Shown in pieces: positions 1 through 8,089 of a stretch of 64,000 bases of DNA. Position numbers and translations under genes: made by a program. The notes below the pieces were generated by a model. That model was given only the letters and a program-made list of their open reading frames with translations. It was not told where the DNA came from and searched no databases. The stretch is from Micrococcus endophyticus (GTDB lineage: Bacteria > Actinomycetota > Actinomycetes > Actinomycetales > Micrococcaceae): assembly GCF_014205115.1 (NCBI RefSeq), contig NZ_JACHMW010000001.1:1364001-1428000 (forward strand), in the 5' to 3' direction. Numbering within the stretch: the first letter of the stretch is position 1; every line of letters begins with the position of its first letter.

Positions 1-1912
1 CCGAGTTCGTGGCCTCGTCGTACACCTCCAGCGACCGGATCAGCCCCAGCTTCGGGTCCCCGGCCAGGAACTCCAGGTGCTTCTGCTCCCGCTTCTTAAA
101 CTCGGGTCGGGCCGCCTCCTCCTGCCACTCGGCCGCGAGGTCCTCCGGCACGGGCACGTCCTCCGGCGCGACGTCGCCGTCCTGCGGCAGACTGTCCCGC
201 CACTCGGCCTCCACATCGCGCAGGTACGCGGCACGGTCCGCCTTCGACGGCGGCCCGTACTTGTCCTGGCCGCGGGAGATCGGCCCGTGGTAGCCCACGT
301 AGGACTCCCACAGCCCACGCAGCTCCCCGCGCAGCTGCTCCCGTTCGGCCTCGGGCGCACCCGTGCGCTGAGCGGCCAGCACCTCCGTGGCCTTGTCCCG
401 CATGGCCAGCAACGACTTCGCCTGCCCGAACAGGGGACGGGCGATCTTCACCCGCTCCCACGTCAACCCCGCCCGGTACTGCTCGAACCAGCCCCCCGCG
501 TTGTGCCGCACATGGCCGATCTGAGCCTCGGGCTCCGGGGCGAACCGCAGGCCAGGGCTTGTGTCGACCGCCACCCCCTCAGCCACCTCGGGGGCGTAGG
601 ACAGCGCACTGGACCCACCGAACCGCGCGTCGAGCATCTGCTCGGTCAGCAGCACCTCCACCTGCTCGGCCACGTTCACGTCCGCCTCAGCCCTGACCGC
701 GTAGGTCGGCCCGAACGCGCTGCTGGCGTAGCCGGCCTCTCCGACCACCCGCTCGGGGTGGTCCTTGAACCACTTCGAGTAGTTGACCTCGTGCTCGTTG
801 CCCTCCGGGTCCCTCACCGCCAGGGTGTCCGCCTCTACCCATCCGGCCACGCGGTCTTGGTCCACCTTCTCGGTGGGCTTGCGCCGGCGGAACACGAGCA
901 CGTCCGTCTTCACGTCCGTGCCGGCCGAGGCCGCCATGGCCCCGTTGGGCAGACGCACCGCGCCCACCAGGTCGGCGTACCGGGCCATCTCCCGCCGCGC
1001 GGTCTCGCGCTTGGCGTCCATCGTGTGCGTGGAGGTCATCACGGCCACGCACCCGCCCGGGGCGGTCAGCCGCAGCGACTTCAGGATGAAGTGGTTGTGG
1101 ATCGAGTGGCCCTGCCCGTTGTGGGTCTTGTCCACCACCGAGTAGCGCCCGAAGGGCACGTTGCCCACCGCCGCGGAGAACGAGTTCTCCGGGAACATGG
1201 TCTTCTCGAATCCGGCCGACATCACCTGCTGGTCGGGGTGCAGGTACGCGGCTACCCGGGCCGTCGTCTCATCCAGCTCCACACCGACCATCTGCGCCCC
1301 GTCCGGGGCGGCGCCCATGAACTCCCCGGACCCGCACCCCGGCTCCAGCACCGGCCCGTCCTCGAAGCCGGCCGACTCCAGCGCCGACCACATCGCGGCC
1401 GCGACCGCCGGGTCCGTGTAGTGCGCGTTCAGCGTCGTGGCCCTCGCCTGGGACCAGCCAACCGGACCCAGCAGCTCCCGCACCCGCTCCCGGTCCTGGG
1501 TGGACACGCGCTCGTCCGCCTCGTCGAACACGAACGGCAGCGCCCCCCACGCCGACCACCCGGCCAGCGTCTGCTGCTCGGCCTCGGTGGCCGGCCGCGC
1601 CTCCTGCTCCAGCGTGGCCAGCACCTCCAGGGCGGCCACGTTCGCGGTCAGCCTGTCCTGCCACCTGGCCGGACGCCGCGAGCCCCCTGTCCACGGCTGG
1701 CCACCGGCGGTCACCACCCCGGGCCTGGCCGTGTCCGTGTCCGCCCCGCTGTCCGCCGCCTCCGGGGCGGCCACGCCCGTGTCCGGGCCGCTGACCTGGG
1801 CCGATGTCGTGGTGTCCGGGGTCGTGTCCGCCTCGATGTCCGCCAGCGCCTGCTGGTCGGCCACGCTGTCCGGCTCGTACGGAAGCCCGCCGGCCAACAC
1901 CCGGGCGGTCAT
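1..1912 (-). CDS. Conjugative-element N-6 DNA methylase-type giant protein, C-terminus cut by window edge
   Basis: The minus-strand frame is open from about 1912 through position 1, so at least 637 residues are present and the C-terminal part lies outside. I read methylase motif I as VLEPGCGSGEF, and the catalytic motif appears as GNVPFG where ordinary N-6 methylases have NPPF/Y. This NVPFG form, followed by an IHNHF-IxKSL segment and a TSTHTMDA segment, is typical of the very large methylase/helicase-like proteins of conjugative plasmids and ICEs, which usually carry a SNF2-type helicase half after the methylase. That half would lie to the left. The first ATG in the reliable part is at 1912. 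The same frame stays open upstream to 2575, but there a different frame looks coding. Exact role (DNA modification or anti-restriction during transfer) is inferred. Confidence 0.75.
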   Translation of the reverse strand, partial: MTARVLAGGLPYEPDSVADQQALADIEADTTPDTTTSAQVSGPDTGVAAPEAADSGADTDTARPGVVTAGGQPWTGGSRRPARWQDRLTANVAALEVLATLEQEARPATEAEQQTLAGWSAWGALPFVFDEADERVSTQDRERVRELLGPVGWSQARATTLNAHYTDPAVAAAMWSALESAGFEDGPVLEPGCGSGEFMGAAPDGAQMVGVELDETTARVAAYLHPDQQVMSAGFEKTMFPENSFSAAVGNVPFGRYSVVDKTHNGQGHSIHNHFILKSLRLTAPGGCVAVMTSTHTMDAKRETARREMARYADLVGAVRLPNGAMAASAGTDVKTDVLVFRRRKPTEKVDQDRVAGWVEADTLAVRDPEGNEHEVNYSKWFKDHPERVVGEAGYASSAFGPTYAVRAEADVNVAEQVEVLLTEQMLDARFGGSSALSYAPEVAEGVAVDTSPGLRFAPEPEAQIGHVRHNAGGWFEQYRAGLTWERVKIARPLFGQAKSLLAMRDKATEVLAAQRTGAPEAEREQLRGELRGLWESYVGYHGPISRGQDKYGPPSKADRAAYLRDVEAEWRDSLPQDGDVAPEDVPVPEDLAAEWQEEAARPEFKKREQKHLEFLAGDPKLGLIRSLEVYDEATNS

Positions 1913-1968
1913 GTCGCTGAACCGGTCTGACCGGTCAGCCTCCGGCGTGTCCGCCGCCTGCTGGCCGG

Positions 1969-2475
1969 TCAGCCCTGGGGCGTCAGCATCGCCTCGCGCA
2001 CCTCGTCGGTCACCAGACGCGGCAGCTCGGTCCGGCCCGGGAACGGGTCCATCCCCTGGCTGCTCATCCAGGAGAACACCTCGTCCGCCAGCGCCTGGAG
2101 CTTCAGCCCCTCCCTCAGCTGAGCCTGCGGCGGCAGCGCCTCGAACTCCGCCTTCCCCACCGGGCTCACCCGATCCGGGGCCAGCTGGGCGTGCCTGGTC
2201 AGCACGATCGCCCGCAGGTACCTCCCGAACTCCGGGCTCACCCCCTGAAACGCGCTCAGGCCCAGCATCGCCTCGGCCACCGTCGGGTACTCCTCCAGCA
2301 CGTCCGGGTCCGCGTACACCCCCATCCGATCCGGGGACGGATCCCCGTACGGCGTCTCCTCGTCCAGCTCCTGCCAGACCTTCGGATCCTGCTCCCAGAC
2401 GTCCATCGCGTGCGCCAGCGATGACTGCTGCCTCAGCACCGACTCCGGCGTCTCGCTCTCGAACTGCTGCACCAT
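1969..2475 (-). CDS. Hypothetical ICE protein, 168 aa, immediately upstream of the methylase
   Basis: The frame starting MVQQFESETPES at 2475 has strong G/C third positions and reads as an acidic soluble protein ending at 1969. I recognise no domain. It overlaps the upstream open part of the methylase frame, which is one nucleotide out of register and looks non-coding across this stretch. No good ribosome binding site precedes 2475. Directly upstream, a coding-like segment in the other frame (2476-2575, starting MARRKSTGPVFGQ) has a clear AGGAG site. The ancestral protein may therefore have begun at 2575 and be split by a one-base shift. It sits in the SSB/methylase block of the element. Confidence 0.5.
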   Translation of the reverse strand: MVQQFESETPESVLRQQSSLAHAMDVWEQDPKVWQELDEETPYGDPSPDRMGVYADPDVLEEYPTVAEAMLGLSAFQGVSPEFGRYLRAIVLTRHAQLAPDRVSPVGKAEFEALPPQAQLREGLKLQALADEVFSWMSSQGMDPFPGRTELPRLVTDEVREAMLTPQG

Positions 2476-2575
2476 CAGAATCAACCCCTCGTTCTTGGTT
2501 CTCGGTGGTCTCCTCGCGGACGTCGAACAACGACATCTGCCCGAACACCGGCCCCGTGGACTTCCTGCGCGCCAT
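2476..2575 (-). other. Coding-like leader segment in a different frame (possible frameshift)
   Basis: An ATG at 2575 follows AGGAGACAGTC and opens about 30 codons with G/C third positions (MARRKSTGPVFGQMSLFDV and on). Continuing in this frame gives poor codon statistics, while from about 2490 the frame one base further on becomes good. The first 13 residues resemble the start of the SSB-like gene at 3700 (MARNFKGPVSGQM). Either a one-base indel broke the gene, a +1 frameshift joins the two parts, or this is a short leader cistron. Confidence 0.4.
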
Positions 2576-2581
2576 GACTGT

Positions 2582-2628
2582 CTCCTGACGTACTTGACAT
2601 AACTCCACAGCACCGGCGGGAAGTCAAG
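2582..2628 (-). promoter_or_regulatory. Upstream regulatory repeat, copy 1
   Basis: A 47-bp segment directly upstream of the start at 2575 is repeated at 3707-3753 with one mismatch. Read on the minus strand it opens with TTGACT, contains the direct repeat ACGTCAAGTACGTCA and ends in the AGGAG ribosome binding site. The position in front of two different genes suggests a shared promoter or operator; promoter activity is inferred. Confidence 0.55.
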
Positions 2629-2686
2629 ACGACTGCCTCACCAGTGCTGTGGCTCGAATAGGTGGACCGCGCCTCGGTCCGAAGGG

Positions 2687-3700
2687 TCAGCGTGACGGGC
2701 CGGATGCCTCCGGCCCGGACACCCCAGGACTGGGCACCTGCCCTCGGGCCATGCCCTCGGCCGCCCGGTCGATCTCGGAACCGGCGGCCTTGGGCACCCG
2801 CCGCTGGGCCGTGGTCGCACGCGGGTTCTCCGGCGTCCACGTCGCCCGCGCCGGCCGAGCACCGCGACGGGGCTCCATGGCCTCCAGCGCCTCGGCCGCC
2901 GAGCGGCGATCCGCCTCACGCGGCAGGAACTGCGCCCCCAACTCCAAGGACAGCCGGCGCGCCCCGCGCGTGAGCTCCTCCCGGTCCACCCCCGCCTCCG
3001 TCAGCTCCGCGTCGGTGGCACGCACCTGCACCTGCGGCGCCGGCTGCTCACGCGGCTCCACGCCCCGCTGGGCCAGGGCGTGCGGGCGCTGATGCATCGG
3101 CGTGGTCCACACCGCCTCCTCCACCTCCCACGGCGAGGTCACAGGCCGGACCTGCCCCTCCTGCCCGAACAGCCCCCGAGGGCACAGCGGAGCCTGCGGA
3201 TCCTCCACCGTGTATGCGTGCCGCGCGTGCTTGTCCTGCAACGAGAACGTCTCCCCCGGCGAGGTGCCCATGGCCACCAGACGGGGACGGTCGAACTCCA
3301 CCACGTTCAGCGCGACCACGGACTCCGCCTGCACCCGTCGCGTGCGCATCGGCTCCTGGCCCGATCCCGCCTGGAACACGTGCTCCGAGGCCGTACCGTG
3401 CACGGACACCTGATCCCCGTAGTCCAGATCGCGCAGCACATGCACGGCCAACTCGGACCGCGTCGTCTGCGGACCGCCGACCTCTCCGGCCTCGATGACC
3501 ACGTCCACGTACTCCACCGGCTGCTCCTCGGGGTCCTCCCGGTACACCTCCACGGGAAACACGACCAGGGCCGGACCAACCCCACCGTCCTGCTCACGCA
3601 CACGCACCAGACGCGGCGAGGCCGCGACCACACCCGTCACCGACACTGCTTCACTCATCATCATCTGCCCCGAAACCGGACCCTTGAAATTTCTCGCCAT
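2687..3700 (-). CDS. SSB-like OB-fold protein of the conjugative element, 337 aa
   Basis: The ATG at 3700 follows AGGAGCAGGGC. Residues 13 to about 140 read like a divergent single-stranded-DNA-binding OB fold: SVTGVVAASPRLVRV, then VEYVDVVIEAG, then YGDQVSVHGTASEHVF and ESVVALNVV. The remaining 200 residues are a low-complexity tail ending in SGPSR. A second, more canonical SSB lies just upstream (4516) and its tail also has a GPS-type end, so the two look like paralogs. It probably coats single-stranded transfer or replication DNA. Family membership rests on the strand pattern seen by eye; aromatic DNA-contact residues are not clearly conserved. Confidence 0.55.
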   Translation of the reverse strand: MARNFKGPVSGQMMMSEAVSVTGVVAASPRLVRVREQDGGVGPALVVFPVEVYREDPEEQPVEYVDVVIEAGEVGGPQTTRSELAVHVLRDLDYGDQVSVHGTASEHVFQAGSGQEPMRTRRVQAESVVALNVVEFDRPRLVAMGTSPGETFSLQDKHARHAYTVEDPQAPLCPRGLFGQEGQVRPVTSPWEVEEAVWTTPMHQRPHALAQRGVEPREQPAPQVQVRATDAELTEAGVDREELTRGARRLSLELGAQFLPREADRRSAAEALEAMEPRRGARPARATWTPENPRATTAQRRVPKAAGSEIDRAAEGMARGQVPSPGVSGPEASGPSR

Positions 3701-3706
3701 GCCCTG

Positions 3707-3753
3707 CTCCTGACGTACTTGACGTAACTCCACAGCACCGGCGGGAAGTCAAG
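3707..3753 (-). promoter_or_regulatory. Upstream regulatory repeat, copy 2
   Basis: The same 47-bp block as at 2582-2628 (46 of 47 identical) lies immediately before the SSB-like start at 3700. It carries TTGACT, the ACGTCAAGTACGTCA direct repeat and the ribosome binding site. Similarity fades just beyond it on the upstream side. Confidence 0.55.
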
Positions 3754-3802
3754 CGGCTTCCCACCGGTGCCGTGAGCGACCGTTATTGGTTGTGACAGCG
3801 AC

Positions 3803-4003
3803 TCAGAGGGACGGCCCGTTCACAGACGCCCCGCCCATCCCGAAACCGCCGATTTCTCCGCGCTCCATCGCCTTCGCGGCATGATCCACCTCCGAGGGTC
3901 CCTTCGATCGACGGGGTGCCCGCCTGCGCGCCGTGTACCCCGGCTCTGGCGCTGCAACGTTGTTCTGCGACGCCTCCAGCGCGCGCAGCTTCTCCGCGGC
4001 CGC
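3803..4003 (-). other. In-frame continuation of the SSB gene beyond a TGA codon
   Basis: After the SSB stop (TGA at 4006-4004) the same frame stays open for 66 more codons to a TGA at 3805-3803. It reads AAAEKLRALEASQNN, then a basic stretch, then HAAKAMERGEIGGFG and a final NGPSL. This resembles the tail of the neighbouring SSB-like protein (EIDRAAEGMARGQ, SGPSR end) and has coding-like third positions. The TGA therefore probably truncates a longer SSB, or is read through. Confidence 0.45.
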
Positions 4004-4516
4004 TCACCGCGACGGGCCGGACATCGCGGGACCGCCCTGCTCGACCCCGAAGTGCTGCTCCACCGGACGCTGGGAAGCCTGCCACGCCGGATCAGCGACC
4101 ACGCTCTCCGGCCCCTGGGCCTCCAGCCCCCGGCCACGCCCAGCACCGGCCCCCGGCCCGACCTCGACCGTGTTGTGCTGCATCGACGCGGACACGTCCT
4201 CGGCCCAGATCCGGTTGTTCAGCCCGGCCTCGCCGTCCCGGTTCACGTACGGCTCCACGCTGTACCGGCCCGTCACGCTCAGCCGCTGGCCCTGCTCCAC
4301 GGAGGCCAGCACGTTCTTGCCCAGCTGCTCACGCCCCACCGCGACGTCGTAGTAGATCGGCTCCACGTCCCTGTACCGCCCGACCTCGCGATCGAACACC
4401 TGCTGCGGCTCAGCCAGCCGGAACGCCACCAGCTGCCCTCGCTGGGTGTCCACGGTCTTCGGGTCCGTCGCCACGTAACCGGTCACGGTCTTCTCACGGT
4501 CGATGTTCTGACGCAT
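4004..4516 (-). CDS. ssb: Single-stranded DNA-binding protein of the element, possibly truncated
   Basis: The start at 4516 is set by a strong GAGGAGG sequence 8 nt upstream. The 170-residue product begins MRQNIDREKTVTGYVATDP and shows the SSB pattern through residue 105: QLVAFRLAEPQQVFD, then IYYDVAVGREQLGKNVLASVEQG, then LSVTGRYSVEPYVNRDG and RIWAEDV. It binds single-stranded DNA during element replication or transfer. The tail ends in MSGPSR at a TGA, and the frame remains coding-like after it (3803-4003). Upstream is a serine recombinase in the same orientation, 95 bp away. Confidence 0.8.
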   Translation of the reverse strand: MRQNIDREKTVTGYVATDPKTVDTQRGQLVAFRLAEPQQVFDREVGRYRDVEPIYYDVAVGREQLGKNVLASVEQGQRLSVTGRYSVEPYVNRDGEAGLNNRIWAEDVSASMQHNTVEVGPGAGAGRGRGLEAQGPESVVADPAWQASQRPVEQHFGVEQGGPAMSGPSR

Positions 4517-4610
4517 CAGGATTCCTCCTCGAGTCCCGCCCGAACCCCCGTGGCCCGGACACCACTGATACGTCCCGCCCCCACCGCCCGCGTGTGACAC
4601 ACATCCCGTC

Positions 4611-5177
4611 TCAGTCGTAGTCACCCGCCCGCACCCGCGTGATCGTCCGCCTGCTCACCCCGTGCAGCACGGCGACCTCGGCCACCGACAGCCCTGCCTC
4701 CAGCGCGGCCTTGACAGCATCCACCGCCACCGGGGACAGTGCACGCGGCCGGCCACCGACCCTGCCCTGCCGACGCGCGTGCGCCAGCCCCTCACGAGTG
4801 CGCTCCACGATGACCTCCCGCTCCCACTCCGCCAGCGACGCGATGGTCCGCACCACCAGCCGCCCCGCTGGCGTCCCGGTGTCCAGCTGCGGGTCTAACG
4901 CCTTCAGCCGGACACCAGCTGCTTCCAGCTGCGCCACCGTCCGCAGCGTGTCCACCGTCGACCGGCCGAGCCGATCCAGCCGAGTCACTACGAGCATGTC
5001 CCCCTCACGCAGCCACCCCAGGGCTTCACGCAGACCCGGCCGCCCGGATTTCGCCCCGCTGATCACGTCCGCGAAAACCCGCTGGGCACCCACCCCCACC
5101 AACGCGAGCTTCTGTGCTTCAAGTGACTCCGCCTGATCCCGCGTCGAGACGCGCGCATACCCGGCCACACCATTCAT
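4611..5177 (-). CDS. Serine recombinase, resolvase/invertase family
   Basis: This 188-residue protein has the small-serine-recombinase layout: YARVSTRDQ with nucleophile Ser11, then SGAKSGRPGL, LVVTRLDRLGRS, EWEREVIVERTREGL and a C-terminal Hin-type helix-turn-helix (GLSVAEVAVLHGVSRRTITRV). It catalyses site-specific strand exchange through a phosphoserine link. ATG at 5177 follows AAGGAGTCCGGGG. Length is normal for resolvases and invertases, much shorter than large serine integrases, so it is more likely a resolvase or invertase of the element than its integrase. A second paralog lies at 6387-6947. No crossover site was identified. Confidence 0.88.
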   Translation of the reverse strand: MNGVAGYARVSTRDQAESLEAQKLALVGVGAQRVFADVISGAKSGRPGLREALGWLREGDMLVVTRLDRLGRSTVDTLRTVAQLEAAGVRLKALDPQLDTGTPAGRLVVRTIASLAEWEREVIVERTREGLAHARRQGRVGGRPRALSPVAVDAVKAALEAGLSVAEVAVLHGVSRRTITRVRAGDYD

Positions 5178-5250
5178 CCCCGGACTCCTTCAGGACGCCA
5201 CTACCTAGACATGAATGGATTCGTCCGCCGAAGCGCACCGTGTATGTCTC

Positions 5251-5544
5251 TTACGCGGGCAAGTCGTATGGTCCCCGCCAGCTCGACTCGTCCCGACTGA
5301 TCCGCGTGACCCATTCCGCCGGCACCCACGCATTCCGCGGGGCAGCGCCTGGGGCCGGGATCCAGTGCAAGAGCACGTGCGTGCGAGACCACCGGGCCAC
5401 CTTCGCATCCACTACCCCATCAGGCAGCCTCACTCGGACGTACGGCTCACGCCGGTACGGGGCACTGCCGATCTCGTCCACGCACTGCCACGCCGGCCCA
5501 TCGAACACCTCAACTCCGCCTGCAAACACCAGCCGAGAAAACAT
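5251..5544 (-). CDS. Hypothetical small ICE protein, 97 aa
   Basis: The frame ending TAA at 5251 gives FSRLVFAGGVEVFDG, CVDEIGSAPYRREPYVRVRLPDG, then THVLLHWIPAPGA and NAWVPAEWVTRISRDESS. Codon third positions are G/C-rich. I recognise no family, although the short beta-rich sequence with several Trp residues suggests a small beta-barrel domain. The start is uncertain: ATG at 5544 is used, but the frame continues upstream to 5577 and no clear ribosome binding site is visible. It stands alone between the first recombinase and the 5686-6390 gene. Confidence 0.5.
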   Translation of the reverse strand: MFSRLVFAGGVEVFDGPAWQCVDEIGSAPYRREPYVRVRLPDGVVDAKVARWSRTHVLLHWIPAPGAAPRNAWVPAEWVTRISRDESSWRGPYDLPA

Positions 5545-5685
5545 CACCGTGTGGACGGGATAGGCCGCAGCCACCATCGCGGGCGCTCAAGCCGCCCCGC
5601 ACCCCGGCTGCCCGGACGCCCGGGCGGGCCGCGCCCGCCGACCGCTCGCTACGCTCCCGGCCGTCGGGCCTAAGAGCCGACACAC

Positions 5686-6390
5686 TCACCCCCGACAGAG
5701 CGCCACAAAGTCACGGTCAGCGTTGTGGTGGTGGACAAGGCGACCCTCTTCAGGGGGGCGCCCGAGGATTCCGCCAAGATCCCCAACATGAGCCCTTTCG
5801 TCACCCGTTAGAGGGACTTCCGTGTCATCGAAGCAGGGCATCCGGTACCGTGGCCAGCGGCGCGCCCGGCCGACCCCCCTCCTGGCCCGCGCGCCCCGCG
5901 CGTCGCCGATCCCGCTGCCGATGGCAGGGCGATGCGCCGCGGCCCGCACCTGCTCGTTGAGCCGGACGACCGCCTCGTCCAGCCAGGCGTCGTCGATCCA
6001 GAACCGGTGCCCCGTTGGCCGCTGTCCCTCGGCGGCCGCACGGTACAGACGCTGGCCCTGGGCCGGGTGGGTGGCCGGACGCGCGTGCAGCACGTCGTTC
6101 CGCAGCGCAGCAGCCGTCGCCAGTGCCTCGGCCGCCGTGGCGACGTAGACCTGAAGCGGTCCAGGCGACATGTGCTCGGCGTGCTGACGCAGCCGCCGCG
6201 CGATCCCGCCCGTGGTCCTCGCCTCGAGGTCGCTCAAGGTCAGACCCTCAGGCAGGCCTGGAGCCAGACGGTGCAGGTCACCCAGCATCGTCCACTCAAG
6301 GGACGACACCGCGTACGCGAGCTCTCCCACACGTACCAGGTACTCCGGCTCTGGCAGCGCGACCACCGGCCGCACTCTCTCGTCGCTCAC
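5686..6390 (-). CDS. Hypothetical mostly helical protein, 234 aa
   Basis: GTG at 6390 overlaps the recombinase stop (GTGA), so the two genes are translationally coupled. The first 150 residues look genuine and helical: VVALPEPEYLVRVGELAYAV, then LSDLEARTTGGIARRL, then an Ala-rich helix and an RNDVLHARPA segment. The RNDxxH-like element and all-helical character recall HEPN-type proteins, but this is only a resemblance. The last 60 residues are Arg/Gly-rich and less convincing. Its position downstream of an invertase-type recombinase and a restriction system suggests cargo of that module. Confidence 0.5.
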   Translation of the reverse strand: MSDERVRPVVALPEPEYLVRVGELAYAVSSLEWTMLGDLHRLAPGLPEGLTLSDLEARTTGGIARRLRQHAEHMSPGPLQVYVATAAEALATAAALRNDVLHARPATHPAQGQRLYRAAAEGQRPTGHRFWIDDAWLDEAVVRLNEQVRAAAHRPAIGSGIGDARGARARRGVGRARRWPRYRMPCFDDTEVPLTGDERAHVGDLGGILGRPPEEGRLVHHHNADRDFVALCRG

Positions 6391-6947
6391 CGTGTACCCT
6401 TCAGCGCCTTGTAGATCGTGGGCCGGCTGACCCCGAACGACCGCGCCGCGGCCGCCACCGACTGCCCGCCGGCCACGGCCGCGCGCACGGCCGCCACCTG
6501 TTCGGCGTCCAACTTCGGCTTCGGCCCCGGTGTGCGGCCGGCGGCCCGGGCCCGCGCCACGCCCTCGCGCGTGCGCTCGCGCAGGAGGTCCCGCTCCCAG
6601 TCGGCCAGCATTAGCAGCATGTTGAGCATGAGCCGGCCGCTGGCCGTGGAGGAGTCCAGCTGGACGTCCAGGGCCTGCAGGCCGACCTCGCGGTCGGCCA
6701 GGGCCTGCACGGTCCGCAGGGCGTCCGGCAGCGATCGCCCGAGCCGGTCCAGCCGAGCGACGACGAGGGTGTCCTCGCCGTCGCGCAGGTACGCCAGCGC
6801 CTCCGCCAGACCAGGCCTGTCGGCTCGGGCGCCGCTGAGGCGGTCCGAGAAGACCTTGGAGCACCCAGCGGCCGTCAGAGCGGCCTCCTGGCCCTCCAAA
6901 GAGTCCTCCTGGTCCCGCTTGCTCACGCGGGCGTAGCCGACCCTCAC
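6387..6947 (-). CDS. Serine recombinase (resolvase/invertase), coupled to the restriction genes
   Basis: This 186-residue serine recombinase has the nucleophile in YARVSKRDQ (Ser9), followed by LSGARADRPGL, LVVARLDRLGRSL, DWERDLLRERTREGV and a C-terminal HTH (GQSVAAAARSFGVSRPTIYKAL). ATG at 6947 overlaps the stop of the specificity-subunit gene by 4 bp, and its own stop overlaps the next GTG. It is therefore made from the same transcript as the restriction-modification pair. It is a diverged paralog of 4611-5177. Its GC content is like the ICE backbone rather than the lower-GC restriction genes. A role in inverting or resolving element DNA is likely; a role in switching specificity is a hypothesis. 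Confidence 0.87.
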   Translation of the reverse strand: MRVGYARVSKRDQEDSLEGQEAALTAAGCSKVFSDRLSGARADRPGLAEALAYLRDGEDTLVVARLDRLGRSLPDALRTVQALADREVGLQALDVQLDSSTASGRLMLNMLLMLADWERDLLRERTREGVARARAAGRTPGPKPKLDAEQVAAVRAAVAGGQSVAAAARSFGVSRPTIYKALKGTR

Positions 6948-8089
6948 GGCTGATCACCGCCGTCCTCCTCAGATTCGATCTCAGGAATGCGATCGCCATA
7001 CGGCAGCGACTTGATGTAGTCCTCCATGAATTGCCAATCAGGAGTGAAGCCATCTGCGTGATACTGCTTGGTCGGGTCAGCGACTGGCTCGCCGTTCTCG
7101 TCGCGCTTGATCGGGAGATCGAACCCGAAGACCGTTCGGATGTACTTGTTGAGTTCTCGCCCAAATGGGAAGTACTTGAACCGCGATTCAAACTCGATCA
7201 TGCTCGCCAGGAACAGACGCGCATAGGTCGACACCTCGTCATTGTTGAACCGGAGCACGGATACGTTCTGTGACGTGTAGAAGGGTTGCTCATGGAGGAA
7301 CGTAGAACCGAGACTGCCGCCGAGCGCGACAGTCAACGCGCCTGCAGGGTAAGGCGTAACTCCCTCGACGAGATCAACTACGCCCATCACACCATTGTTC
7401 TCAGCCGAACGCCCAACGAAGTTTACCTCTGGGTAATCGGTCCCCATCGCCGAGAAATCCATCTTGTTTCCCATGTCGATCGAGCACAAGTCCTTTAGGA
7501 GGAAGAACTCCCAATCACCAGTTCCCAGCTTGAGGGGCGAATCGGTGTTCCTGGTCGTCAACGGCTTATGGTTCAGACTGCGAACGAAACCCGTCATGTA
7601 CTGCCAATCGGGAATGTACCCGTCCTCGCTGTAGGTACTGTCCGGATCAACAACCAGAACCCCGTTGCCGTCTCGCTGTGCAGGCAGTTTCACCACTGTG
7701 TCTTTCAGGAAGCGTCCCCACTTCCTGCCGAACGAGTACTTCGGGCGTTCAAGACTGAAGACCGTAGCCAAGAACAGCCCGATCTCAGGCGTCATCCAAT
7801 TCGCATGCCCGAGAATGAGATCGGCCGACGCGACGAAGTCGGTGTCCATGTAGTTGGCGTACCCGACCGAACCCTCACCATTACTGATGAAGACGATGCA
7901 GTTTCCCGCGCTGACAAGGTCCTCATCGTATGCGCAATACCGCATCACACCGTTGTCGCCTCGCTTGGCTCCAGCGTAGAACAGGTCGGAACCGTCTTCC
8001 AGCTTCGTCTGATTGGCCTTACCTCGTTCAAACCGATCGAACAGATCGCCAATGACGAAGCCGACCCAATCGGATGTGTTCAGATTCAT
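6944..8089 (-). CDS. Restriction-modification specificity subunit (type IIB/BcgI B-like)
   Basis: The 381-residue protein has two homologous halves, as specificity subunits do. Each has a target recognition domain followed by a conserved element: DGYIPDWQYMTGFVRSL in the middle and DGFTPDWQFMEDYIKSLPYG at the C-terminus. Recognition-domain hallmarks include FYAGAKRGDNGV and FVGRSAENNGVMGVV. It would direct the partner enzyme at 8086-10056 to a bipartite DNA site. The start overlaps the partner stop by 4 bp. Length matches the B subunit of BcgI-like systems better than a classical 400-450-residue HsdS. GC content is clearly below that of the backbone, pointing to recent acquisition as cargo. 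Confidence 0.8.
   Translation of the reverse strand: MNLNTSDWVGFVIGDLFDRFERGKANQTKLEDGSDLFYAGAKRGDNGVMRYCAYDEDLVSAGNCIVFISNGEGSVGYANYMDTDFVASADLILGHANWMTPEIGLFLATVFSLERPKYSFGRKWGRFLKDTVVKLPAQRDGNGVLVVDPDSTYSEDGYIPDWQYMTGFVRSLNHKPLTTRNTDSPLKLGTGDWEFFLLKDLCSIDMGNKMDFSAMGTDYPEVNFVGRSAENNGVMGVVDLVEGVTPYPAGALTVALGGSLGSTFLHEQPFYTSQNVSVLRFNNDEVSTYARLFLASMIEFESRFKYFPFGRELNKYIRTVFGFDLPIKRDENGEPVADPTKQYHADGFTPDWQFMEDYIKSLPYGDRIPEIESEEDGGDQP

Noticed and set aside
77-1930. Long plus-strand open frame of 617 codons opposite the methylase
   Set aside because: The translation is Leu/Arg/Gly-rich without motifs, and the minus strand shows a clear methylase. It is an antisense shadow of high-GC coding DNA.
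4611-6947. Serine recombinases as the ICE integrase
   Set aside because: Both are under 190 residues with Hin-type HTH, unlike large serine integrases, and the tRNA target points to a tyrosine integrase outside the window.
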